Source: a virus. Taken from it: 22,363 nucleotides of DNA. The DNA is taken from positions 1 through 22,363 of IMG/VR virus record IMGVR_UViG_3300024308_000064; one strand, 5' to 3'. This document shows positions 1 through 6,663 of the stretch, in pieces. Below the pieces are notes generated by a model. That model was not told where the DNA came from. It was given only the letters and a program-made list of their open reading frames with translations, and did not search any database. Position 1 is the stretch's first letter. Every line of letters begins with the position of its first letter. The translations under genes were made by a program, and so were the position numbers.

Positions 1-2047
1 CGCCTGCCTGCAGGGCATTGCGGGCCCCCACCTTCAGCGCACTGGCCTGCCCGTAGGATGCCTCCTGCGCCGGGCCTGCACTCAAACTGGCCAGCGCCTC
101 CTTGTATCGCTGCTGGGTCTCCAGCTGAGCCTGCTTGGCGTTGGCCAACTCGCTGGCGGCTTTGCGTTCGGCGTCGACCTGCTTCTTCAGGGCAGCCTCG
201 GTATCCTTTACCTGCTGCTCTTGAATCGTCTTCGCTTCATCGGCTGCACTCTTCTGCAGGGCCTTCATCTCAGCGGCATGCATGCCAAATAGACCAGCGC
301 GATAGGCATAGCCTTGCTGCTCACTACCAGCAAGACCGGAGCGCAGCTCCTTCAGCTTGCCGATATGGCCTTCGAGCTCTTTCAGCTCTGCATCCAGTTC
401 AGCCTTCGAGTAGAACTTGAACTTGAATAGCGCTGTGTCGTTCGGGTCATCCTTGTTCAGGCGAGATCGAACGTTCTGCAGATCACGAACCCGGGCCAGC
501 AGGACGCTGATCTCATTGTTGACTCCCTCAACACTCTGCTTGTCAGCACGAAAGAAGTCGCCAAACTCTCCGCTGTTCACTCGCTTGATGGCATCTGCCA
601 AGTCTCCAAAGCCCGATGCGAGCAGGTTCACAGCGCCAATAACTGCTCCAGACGCGCCAGTAAACGAGTCGAACTCTTTCAAGAACTGCTGAAGCTCATT
701 TTTCATGCGAGTCAGCGACCCGGAGAAGGTTTCAGGCAACTGAGCAGCCTCAGCGGTCAGCTTTGGCAATTGCCCGATTAGCGCCTCAGCGATCACATCC
801 GCCGTCAGTTTGCCCTCGGCAGCCAGACCCCGAAGCGCTCCCACGTTCACGTTCAGCCCATCGGCCAATGCCCGAAGCAGGCGCGGCGAGCTTTCGGCGA
901 GCGTGTTGAACTCCTCGCCACGCAGAACACCAGAACCAAGAGCCTGGCTGAATTGCTGAATCGTCGAAGCGGTCTCCTCAGCAGTGGCACCGCTGATCCG
1001 GAGGGATTTGGTAACTGCATCGATGATGCTTACAGCATCACCTTGGCCCCTCCCAACATCGCGAAGAGCAGGGGCAAGACGCGAGTAAAGCGTTGCGATG
1101 TCGGCAAGCGGCGCCTGATTCTCCTGAGCGATACGAAAGGCCTCGGCCTGAGCACGATTGAACTCATCCTGGCTTTCCGTGGCCAGCTTCAGCTGAGCAT
1201 CAATTTTCTTGATGGGGTCGACCGCAGCCGCATACTGAGTAGCCAGGAATGCAACTCCAGCCACCCCTGCAGCGGCGCCGCCCGCAACCCCAAGTCGCGC
1301 GCCGGCACCGGCGAAGATGCCAGCTATGGCTCCGCCTGATGCTGACTGCTCCTGGGCAAGCCCCTGCAGCTCTCGCTTGCTCTCGCGAATGCGTTGCGTC
1401 AGCTGCTGCTGAGCAACAGCCAACTCTTGCGCAGTGAGCTTCCCGCTACGACGCAGAAGCTCGTACTGCTGCGCTGCGCGTTGAATTTCTGCCTGCACTG
1501 CACGATAGCGGTTGACCCCTAAATTCTCGCGGGCTGCCTCGATATTGGCTTGCCGCTGCGCGACGGCCTGTTGCTGCAATGCGGCTGCGCGCTCGCGAAT
1601 GCCGCGCGCGGCAGCATCTGCTCGGCCGGTGCCGAGCGCTTTACTCATCTCGGCATTCAGGCGCCGCTGTTCAGCTGCAAGCCGCGAGGTATCCACACCG
1701 GCGCCGGCCAGCTCGCCACGCATCCGGCTGAGTTGGTTGGTCTGCATCGCCTCAGTGCGCTGCAGCTTCTGCAGCTCGGCGGCAGCCTCCTTGAACGACT
1801 GCTTTAGCCGCTCGGTCGGGCTATCGGTGCGAATCAACTCGGCCTGCAGCTCGCTGAGCCGTTGCTTCGCCTGCTGCACACGCTTGCCAGTGGCCTCCAG
1901 GGAGGCTTCCAGCTCACGGGTGGCATTGACCTGCCGCAAAGGCTTTTCCACCTGGCGCACAAGGTCCGCGTATTCTTTGCGGAAGCCTGCGACCTCACGT
2001 GTCGCCTGGTCCAGGTCAGCAGAGACGCGAAGTTCTACTTCAGCCAT
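1..2047 (-). CDS. Tail tape measure protein (partial, C-terminus off the left edge)
   Basis: Tape measure proteins fill the tail tube, set tail length and help DNA entry. The reading frame is open from ATG 2047 to the window edge (about 682 codons). The first 230 residues are rich in Arg, Gln, Glu and Ala and look coiled-coil. A Gly/Ala-rich hydrophobic stretch follows at about residues 235-275. The next part has the tape-measure N-terminal domain signature, including LRGEEFNTLAESSPRLLRAL. The visible 3' part returns to Lys/Glu/Gln-rich helix. An AAGGG lies about 8 bases ahead of the start, and the gene begins 3 bases after the stop of the frameshifted chaperone, the normal G-GT-H order of siphovirus tails. 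Family is secure; full length cannot be judged. Confidence 0.93.
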   Translation of the reverse strand, partial: MAEVELRVSADLDQATREVAGFRKEYADLVRQVEKPLRQVNATRELEASLEATGKRVQQAKQRLSELQAELIRTDSPTERLKQSFKEAAAELQKLQRTEAMQTNQLSRMRGELAGAGVDTSRLAAEQRRLNAEMSKALGTGRADAAARGIRERAAALQQQAVAQRQANIEAARENLGVNRYRAVQAEIQRAAQQYELLRRSGKLTAQELAVAQQQLTQRIRESKRELQGLAQEQSASGGAIAGIFAGAGARLGVAGGAAAGVAGVAFLATQYAAAVDPIKKIDAQLKLATESQDEFNRAQAEAFRIAQENQAPLADIATLYSRLAPALRDVGRGQGDAVSIIDAVTKSLRISGATAEETASTIQQFSQALGSGVLRGEEFNTLAESSPRLLRALADGLNVNVGALRGLAAEGKLTADVIAEALIGQLPKLTAEAAQLPETFSGSLTRMKNELQQFLKEFDSFTGASGAVIGAVNLLASGFGDLADAIKRVNSGEFGDFFRADKQSVEGVNNEISVLLARVRDLQNVRSRLNKDDPNDTALFKFKFYSKAELDAELKELEGHIGKLKELRSGLAGSEQQGYAYRAGLFGMHAAEMKALQKSAADEAKTIQEQQVKDTEAALKKQVDAERKAASELANAKQAQLETQQRYKEALASLSAGPAQEASYGQASALKVGARNALQAG

Positions 2048-2050
2048 TGG

Positions 2051-2451
2051 TCAGCCCTTGAGGGATCGCTTGAAAAGAGTCCAGGGGTAGTCGAGAACGC
2101 GGTAGTGCCCTAGGCGGGTCAGCACGACGATCGAGTCGTCCAGCTGCTTCAGAGAGACTTCCGGAGGGCAGCCAGCCTCCCCGCCATGTCGAAAAAATCA
2201 GGATTGGCTTCCCTGCATGCATCGACTGCGATGCGAAGCGCACTCGGCGGCATTTGGTCGACCTGATCCCGAGTCAGATTGCTCATCTGCATCAGGTCCT
2301 GCAGGCGCATGTTCTCGAAAAGAAAGTCATCGACCAGATCTCCTTCGATCTGACTTCCTATCATGGAGCGCAGCTGCCCCACGGAAACTTCCCGGCAAAC
2401 CAGATCGAATGACCCGATGCGCTTATTCACCACCTTGCCGATCTCACTCAT
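2051..2451 (-). CDS. Tail assembly chaperone, -1 frameshift product (gpGT-like)
   Basis: Predicted 133-residue fusion. The first 87 codons are those of the short chaperone; after T_TTT_TTC (2197-2191) the ribosome steps back one base and reads 46 more codons to TGA at 2051-2053. The -1 frame has no stop between the slippery site and that TGA, and its tail reads like real protein (LDDSIVVLTRLGHYRVLDYP, then WTLFKRSLKG). Without the frameshift a gap of about 100 bases would separate chaperone and tape measure; with it the gap is 3 bases, matching the compact style of the operon. Lambda makes gpGT the same way, and its T part contacts the tail tube protein. Inferred from sequence, not shown experimentally. 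Confidence 0.72.
2149..2451 (-). CDS. Tail assembly chaperone, short form (lambda gpG-like)
   Basis: This 100-residue protein sits directly before the tape measure gene, where lambda-type phages encode the chaperone that coats the tape measure during tail assembly. The chosen ATG follows GGAGG with a 5-base gap; an in-frame upstream extension would run through the terminator at 2468-2489, so it is unlikely. The protein starts MSEIGKVVNKRIGSF and is mostly acidic helix, with no transmembrane segment. A slippery heptamer near its 3' end (2191-2197) allows a longer product. Function is assigned from position, size and the frameshift signal rather than from a sequence signature. Confidence 0.8.
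   Translation of the reverse strand: MSEIGKVVNKRIGSFDLVCREVSVGQLRSMIGSQIEGDLVDDFLFENMRLQDLMQMSNLTRDQVDQMPPSALRIAVDACREANPDFFDMAGRLAALRKSL
2191..2197 (-). promoter_or_regulatory. -1 programmed frameshift slippery site
   Basis: On the minus strand the zero-frame codons GAT TTT TTC give the canonical X_XXY_YYZ heptamer T_TTT_TTC. Both tRNAs can re-pair after slipping back one base. Ten bases downstream a GGAGG/CCTCC stem (2176-2180 with 2163-2167, 8-base loop) could act as the stimulator. Confidence 0.72.
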
Positions 2452-2467
2452 CCCATCCTCCGGGCAA

Positions 2468-2489
2468 TAAAAAACCCGCCGAAGCGGGT
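2468..2489 (-). terminator. Rho-independent terminator after the cargo gene
   Basis: Read on the minus strand: stem ACCCGC, loop TTCG, stem GCGGGT, then a run of T. It lies between the 163-residue secreted-protein gene and the tail chaperone. Late transcripts must pass it to reach the chaperone and tape measure, which fits antiterminated late transcription or partial read-through. Confidence 0.8.
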
Positions 2490-2510
2490 CTGTTGAATGG
2501 ATATAGCCGG

Positions 2511-3002
2511 TCAGCGACCTTTGAAGGTTCCCTGCACACTCTCCACACAACCGTTCTCAATGTAGAAGTAGGCGGATGCACCGTTATCCCAGTGGTATGC
2601 GTTCTGCCATCCGCCCCCATTTGTTGGCTTGCCCCAGGCCTTTATCGCGTCGCCTAATGTCATTCCAGGGGCAACCTGGTTTCGGATGATCATGGTCCGC
2701 AACTCGGTTGAGTTGAATTCACGGCACGGCGCATTGGCTAAGCGAGCATTGGCATCTGCGTAGCGGCGCTTAGTGTCCGATTGAGCCCGTTTCGCCTCAT
2801 CCAACTCACGCTGCGCCTTCCAGACCTCTGTCTGAACCTGGCTGGAACCAGGGCTGCTCGCCTTAACATCCACAGCCTGAGCATCTGCGGCACATGGGTG
2901 CCCGGAGAAAACCGTTTTCCCCTGTGCGTCAGTGCACTTAAAGACACTTGCTGCATCAGCCCACAAAGGCGTCGCCACAAGCAAAAGAAACAATAGCCGC
3001 AT
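2511..3002 (-). CDS. Secreted DUF4124-like protein, probable moron
   Basis: A 163-residue protein that is not a normal tail component. ATG 3002 follows GGGAGG and begins a clear signal peptide (MRLLFLLLVATPLWADA), with likely cleavage after ADA, so the product should enter the periplasm. The next part (VFKCTDAQGKTVFSGHPC) resembles DUF4124, a small domain of exported proteobacterial proteins. A charged helix of about 35 residues follows. The C-terminal part, with GMTLGDAIKAWGKP and then YFYIENGCVESVQG, resembles the SmpA/BamE-type fold. The gene is bracketed by hairpins at 3083-3106 and 2468-2489, the classic layout of a moron inserted in a late operon. Role unknown: an envelope effect on the lysogen or superinfection exclusion is possible. 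Export is well supported; function is not. Confidence 0.75.
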   Translation of the reverse strand: MRLLFLLLVATPLWADAASVFKCTDAQGKTVFSGHPCAADAQAVDVKASSPGSSQVQTEVWKAQRELDEAKRAQSDTKRRYADANARLANAPCREFNSTELRTMIIRNQVAPGMTLGDAIKAWGKPTNGGGWQNAYHWDNGASAYFYIENGCVESVQGTFKGR

Positions 3003-3051
3003 TGGACTCCCTCCCATCAGTTGGAAGGACTCTAGCAACAGTCAGTACCAA

Positions 3052-3070
3052 AGCCCAGCATGGCTGGGTT
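3052..3070 (-). repeat. Inverted repeat ahead of the cargo gene
   Basis: CCCAGC-ATG-GCTGGG, extended by an A-T and a G-T pair, forms an 8-pair hairpin between the upstream terminator and the cargo gene. On the minus strand it is followed by CTTT only, so it is a weak terminator at best; an operator or mRNA-stability role is equally possible. No convincing -35/-10 pair was found near it. Confidence 0.4.
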
Positions 3071-3082
3071 AAGGCACGGTCA

Positions 3083-3106
3083 GAAACCCGCCAACCGGCG
3101 GGTTTC
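3083..3106 (-). terminator. Hairpin terminator after the tail tube gene
   Basis: Perfect 10-pair stem GAAACCCGCC/GGCGGGTTTC with a 4-base loop, 12 bases beyond the tail tube stop codon. The T-run on the minus strand is short (TTTC), so termination may be partial. It forms the right-hand boundary of the cargo gene. Confidence 0.65.
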
Positions 3107-3117
3107 TTCATTCAGCA

Positions 3118-4155
3118 TCACGCGATCCGCTGCTTCTGCAGCTTGCCGTAGGCGGACTTGGCATCGCTGGTGGCGCGGGAATCCTCGCGGAGCACCTCGG
3201 CGCGCACGGTCATGGTCATGAAGTCCTCGTTGCCGAGCACATCGCGGCTCTCGGTCGGGCTGAACTTCACGCGCCAGTAGTGGGCGTTGAACTTGCCCTT
3301 CTCGCCCACGGCGTTGGCACCCTCGAACAGCAGGTACCACTCCTCGCCGGAGTTGGTCAGCAGCTCGATCTCGTCGAAGGTGGCGCTGGTGTAATCCACC
3401 TCGGCCACAACTTCGGTCGCCTGCACCACAGTGATGGTGAAGCCATCACCGGCAGCAAACGCCGTTGCGCCAGCGGTAATGGTGAAGCTCAGACCGCCAG
3501 TGCTGAACGGAGTGCCGGCAGTACCAGTGCCAACCGCGCCGCCCGGGCCGGTCACGCTGAAGGCCGTGCTGCTGGTAAAGCTGACGGTGTAGGCACCGAC
3601 GGCAGCAGAGGTCACGGTGACGGCACCCATGGTGCCATTGCCGGTGTTGCCGCCGGCCTTCGGCGCGCTGCTGGCGGTTTTGCTGCTCAGCTGGGTGGTG
3701 ATGAAGTCGGCCAGGTCACTGTCCTCGATGACCTCGATACCGGCACCGGTAATGCGCCAGTCGATGTCCTCGTCGTACTCAGTGCCGCCGATGGCCACCT
3801 TGGTGATATCCAGAGGCATCAGGGCCAGGGCGGTGGTCTGGCCAACGCCGAGCACGACCTCCTCACCGGTTACCGCTGTGCTTGGCACTTCGGCGATGTC
3901 GGCATAGAGGGCATTGGCGAGGTTGCGGGAGTTGATCTCGCGCAGCGCCAGGGTAAGGAAGAAGCGGTCCACCCGGGCGAAGGTGTCATAGGTACCACCC
4001 TGCGGAGTGGTGGTGTCTTGCAGGCGAATCTCGGTCTGCTCGATCTGCTCTTGGGCAGTAGAGACCAGGCCGATGAAGTCGGTCGGCGCGCGGCCACCGG
4101 CCTTACCCAGTTTGAAGCGGCCGCCAATCAGGGCGGTTTCTTTGACTTTCGGCAT
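3118..4155 (-). CDS. Major tail (tube) protein, gpV-like, with Ig-like insertion
   Basis: A 345-residue protein that should form the tail tube. It lies between the tail terminator gene and the chaperones, as lambda V does. The N-terminal 165 residues and the C-terminal 100 residues (YTSATFDEIELLTNSGEEWY and onward) belong to the tube-type fold. Between them, at about residues 168-243, lies a Gly/Thr/Ala-rich module starting GGNTGNGTMGAVTVTS and ending with a DGFTITV-like strand. A close relative of this module sits in the decoration protein (6028-6663). Start ATG 4155 has GAGGG 8 bases upstream. Phage Ig-like modules are surface-exposed and often bind sugars weakly; that role here is inferred. 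Confidence 0.85.
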   Translation of the reverse strand: MPKVKETALIGGRFKLGKAGGRAPTDFIGLVSTAQEQIEQTEIRLQDTTTPQGGTYDTFARVDRFFLTLALREINSRNLANALYADIAEVPSTAVTGEEVVLGVGQTTALALMPLDITKVAIGGTEYDEDIDWRITGAGIEVIEDSDLADFITTQLSSKTASSAPKAGGNTGNGTMGAVTVTSAAVGAYTVSFTSSTAFSVTGPGGAVGTGTAGTPFSTGGLSFTITAGATAFAAGDGFTITVVQATEVVAEVDYTSATFDEIELLTNSGEEWYLLFEGANAVGEKGKFNAHYWRVKFSPTESRDVLGNEDFMTMTVRAEVLREDSRATSDAKSAYGKLQKQRIA

Positions 4156-4165
4156 GGTAGTGCCC

Positions 4166-4636
4166 TCAGTAGTCGATGGAGTCGACGAAGGTGATGATGT
4201 GGATGGGGATTAGCACGGTGGCGGCCGGCAGGCCCTCGCCGGGCGGTACAGGTTCGGGAGCCCCAACGGTGAGGTTCGGCGCCATCTTCGGCAGCCACTC
4301 TGGAGGCACGCCCTCGGTCGGAGTCAGGCACTGGAGCAGGTCCAGCTCGATGTCCTCGAGCGCCTCTTCATAGCCATCCAGCCCCGCCGTGACGGCGCCG
4401 ATGACGGTGAAGCCGGTCAGCATTCGCAACGCATTGCCGCCGCCCTTGGGCTCCTTGCCCTTGGCGCGCTGCACAACCACCATGCCGGTGGCAGGCACGG
4501 CATCGGCCTTGGTGATCTCATTGAACCAGCCAGCCTTCACCTGGCCGCCGATATCCGTTCGGTAACCGCGGCTGGTACGGATGGTCTCCAGCCGAGCTAT
4601 CAGCGCCTGGCGCACTTCTGTGATGACGTTACTCAT
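4166..4636 (-). CDS. Tail terminator protein (gpU-like)
   Basis: A 156-residue protein one gene upstream of the tail tube, where lambda-type phages encode the terminator that caps the finished tail and joins it to the head. The start (MSNVITEVRQALIARLETI) is an amphipathic helix typical of this family, followed by short strands and an acidic stretch (EEALEDIELDLLQCL). The ATG overlaps the preceding stop by 4 bases (ATGA), indicating translational coupling. It is slightly longer than lambda U (131 residues). The assignment rests on order, size and overall look. Confidence 0.7.
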   Translation of the reverse strand: MSNVITEVRQALIARLETIRTSRGYRTDIGGQVKAGWFNEITKADAVPATGMVVVQRAKGKEPKGGGNALRMLTGFTVIGAVTAGLDGYEEALEDIELDLLQCLTPTEGVPPEWLPKMAPNLTVGAPEPVPPGEGLPAATVLIPIHIITFVDSIDY

Positions 4637-4956
4637 GACTGCACCATGCAGGCAGCGGTCATCCAGTCCCCATCGTCAGCGATGACGCGCTGGACCAGTA
4701 ACCGCTCGCTTCCAAATAGAAACACCCCACCGGCTTCGACGGACTTGAGGCAGGCACAACGCCAGGTAACGCCCACCAGAGAGGTCTGAAACACCTCACC
4801 AGCGCCCGCCACCTCCAGATTGCGATCGATGATCACCGGTATGCCTTTCTTCTCACCGGCCCCGATCTGGGGAGGCCGGTATGTGACGGCCCCGTCGCTG
4901 AGGCTTTTCATCACCAAAGTGTCGAGGTCGTCGACCAGTTCGCCGAAACCAGCCAT
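4633..4956 (-). CDS. Head-tail connector / head completion protein (gpFII-like)
   Basis: A 107-residue protein starting MAGFGELVDDLDTLVMKSLSD, placed two bases after the capsid gene and overlapping the tail terminator gene. In lambda this slot holds FI and FII; size and the small beta-rich look (GIPVIIDRNLEV, GGVFLFGSERLLVQ) fit FII, which forms the surface where the tail docks. The longer frame starting at 4998 would overlap the capsid gene by 40 bases without a better ribosome site, so ATG 4956 was chosen. Only one gene occupies the FI/FII interval. Confidence 0.6.
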   Translation of the reverse strand: MAGFGELVDDLDTLVMKSLSDGAVTYRPPQIGAGEKKGIPVIIDRNLEVAGAGEVFQTSLVGVTWRCACLKSVEAGGVFLFGSERLLVQRVIADDGDWMTAACMVQS

Positions 4957-4958
4957 GG

Positions 4959-5957
4959 TCAGATGGTCAGCTCGCGAACGGAGACCGGGCGAGTGCACAG
5001 GTGCAGCGGGTTGGACTGAGCCTCGCCCTCCACGCCCTTGCCAAACTTCATCATCTCCAGCTTGGAGTAGTACGGCATGCCCTCGGTGTTGACCGTCTCG
5101 ATATAGTCGGCCGGGGCGAAAGCGCTGATGAACAGCTCCGGCACACCCGTGGGCACGACGTAGGCGCGGTCAGCCGGCACAAATGCCGAACCGCCCAGCT
5201 GGCCCTTGTAACGCTCCCAGGTAATGCCGCCGAACTCGAACGGCTGGCGACGATCACCCAACAGCTGTGCGGCACGTTCCCAGCCCAAGTAAGCCTCGCG
5301 GACTTTCGGGTGCCCGATCAGCTTCTTCCAGTAGTCCTTGCCACAGTAGGCATGGGCACCGGTGCTGGTCGTCGCACCCAGTGCGTCCTCTTGGGCGTCC
5401 AGCACCTCGACGCACTTGGCACTCACATCCGTGTCGTCGTTGTTCAGCTCCATGCTGAAGGCTTTCGGGCGCTTGATATCGAAGCGCTGGAAGATGTCGA
5501 ACAGCACGCTTTTGCCGTCCGCGTCCACCACCTTGCCCATGATCGCGCCGATGCGCTGGTATTCATGGGTAAGGTCGAGTTGGCGACGAGCTTTCTCGAT
5601 ACGGCGTGCCACATAGGCCTGAACCTGCATCAACTCGGTGAGGCTGCCGACGGCGCGGATACCCTGGATCTCGTCGGCGAGGATATTGAAGGTCTGCGGC
5701 AGGTGGACGGTGTTGAACGGGATGAGGTCGCGCTTGTCGCCGGTGACCACTTGGCCGGTGCTACCGCGCGCGGCGGCCTTGACCAGGGCGAGGGTCATGC
5801 CGTCCTTTTCGATCTGCACCACGGTGCTCTGAACACCCTGCTCTTCGAACAGGCCAGCAGCAGCGATCTGCCCCGGCAGAACGTGGTCTTCGTTGATGAC
5901 GGTCAGCAGCGCATCAACGCCGAATGCCTCGTCCTGGAAAATCGTAATCTCGGCCAT
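4959..5957 (-). CDS. Major capsid protein, lambda gpE family
   Basis: A 332-residue protein (lambda gpE is 341) with the gpE-family features: N-terminal strand EITIFQDEAF, the central LIPFNTVHLPQTFNILADEI segment, the acidic helix region with DLTHEYQRIGAIMGKVVDAD, and a C-terminal part with ITWERYKGQLGG and FISAFAPADYIETVNTEG. It builds the HK97-fold head shell. ATG 5957 is preceded by AGGAG. A strong hairpin (5978-5999) separates it from the decoration gene, so expression can differ from the genes upstream. Confidence 0.95.
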   Translation of the reverse strand: MAEITIFQDEAFGVDALLTVINEDHVLPGQIAAAGLFEEQGVQSTVVQIEKDGMTLALVKAAARGSTGQVVTGDKRDLIPFNTVHLPQTFNILADEIQGIRAVGSLTELMQVQAYVARRIEKARRQLDLTHEYQRIGAIMGKVVDADGKSVLFDIFQRFDIKRPKAFSMELNNDDTDVSAKCVEVLDAQEDALGATTSTGAHAYCGKDYWKKLIGHPKVREAYLGWERAAQLLGDRRQPFEFGGITWERYKGQLGGSAFVPADRAYVVPTGVPELFISAFAPADYIETVNTEGMPYYSKLEMMKFGKGVEGEAQSNPLHLCTRPVSVRELTI

Positions 5958-5977
5958 GTTGGGCTCCTAGAAATGCG

Positions 5978-5999
5978 AAGCCCCGCAGATGCGGGGCTT
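5978..5999 (-). terminator. Hairpin between decoration and capsid genes
   Basis: AAGCCCCGC/GCGGGGCTT, a 9-pair stem with a 4-base loop, lies between the decoration stop (6028) and the capsid ribosome site. On the minus strand it is followed by CGCATTTC, a poor T-run. It may attenuate transcription or mark an mRNA processing and stability point that favours capsid mRNA. Confidence 0.5.
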
Positions 6000-6027
6000 G
6001 GGGTCATTGGGTTGCTACAGGTAGCGA

Positions 6028-6663
6028 TCAGGGTCGGATGATGATGCCCTTGGCCAGCAGGTCAGCGCGGCCGCTGGTATCGAGGCCGGTGAGCAGGCGT
6101 TCGATTACCTCGGCGTCACGCACCACGGCAACGGCGCGAACATCGTTCAGGGTGGCATCCACCGGTGCGAACAGAATGCCGCTTGCCGCGCGCCGGCCAT
6201 CGTCGGTACCGTCATCGTCGTAGGGCACGTACTCGCCCAGGTTGGCCCGCACGATGAGGGTGAAACTGTCGTCGACTGCGAAGTCGGTAGAACCATCACT
6301 CAGGGTGAAGGTCAGCCCGCCGCCAGTGAACGCCTGGCCCACAGAACCTTCGCCCACCAGGGCGCCGGTCGGGTCCACCAGTTCGAACTTGCCGCCATTG
6401 GCTGCAGCTTCAGTGATGGTCAGGGTGTAGTTGCCGGTGATGGCCATGCTGGTCACCGTCACCGAGCCGATAGTGCCGTTACCAGTGTTGCCGCCATCGG
6501 CAGCGGGGGTCAGGGCATTGGCAGCGGTGATCAGCGCGATCAGCGTGCCGGCCTTGAGAATACCGGAGCCGGCGGCAATGACCACCTCCTCGCGGCTGCG
6601 GGTGCCGTTGGCCTCCGAAAGGAGGAACTCGCCGGCGTACACGCCTTCGGTCTTGATGGTCAT
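6028..6663 (-). CDS. Head decoration protein (gpD-like) with Ig-like insertion
   Basis: The flanks match the lambda D decoration family: N-terminal TEGVYAGEFLLSEANGTRSR with VVIAAGSGILKAGTLIA, and C-terminal GILFAPVDATLNDVRAVAVV with LLAKGIIIRP. Such proteins trim the capsid three-fold sites and stabilise the packed head. At 211 residues it is about twice the usual size. The extra part, about residues 57-138, begins GGNTGNGTIGSVTVTS and ends with a DDSFTLIV strand, and closely matches the insertion in the tail tube protein. The ATG overlaps the protease stop by 4 bases. The insertion probably projects from the head surface. Confidence 0.9.
   Translation of the reverse strand: MTIKTEGVYAGEFLLSEANGTRSREEVVIAAGSGILKAGTLIALITAANALTPAADGGNTGNGTIGSVTVTSMAITGNYTLTITEAAANGGKFELVDPTGALVGEGSVGQAFTGGGLTFTLSDGSTDFAVDDSFTLIVRANLGEYVPYDDDGTDDGRRAASGILFAPVDATLNDVRAVAVVRDAEVIERLLTGLDTSGRADLLAKGIIIRP

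Noticed and set aside
2040-2243. 67-codon frame between chaperone and tape measure
   Set aside because: It is in the +1 frame relative to the chaperone and overlaps the tape measure start; the -1 frame fits the slippery site and the 3-base gap.
3003-3082. Private promoter for the secreted-protein gene
   Set aside because: Only poor -35/-10 pairs with wrong spacing were found on the minus strand.
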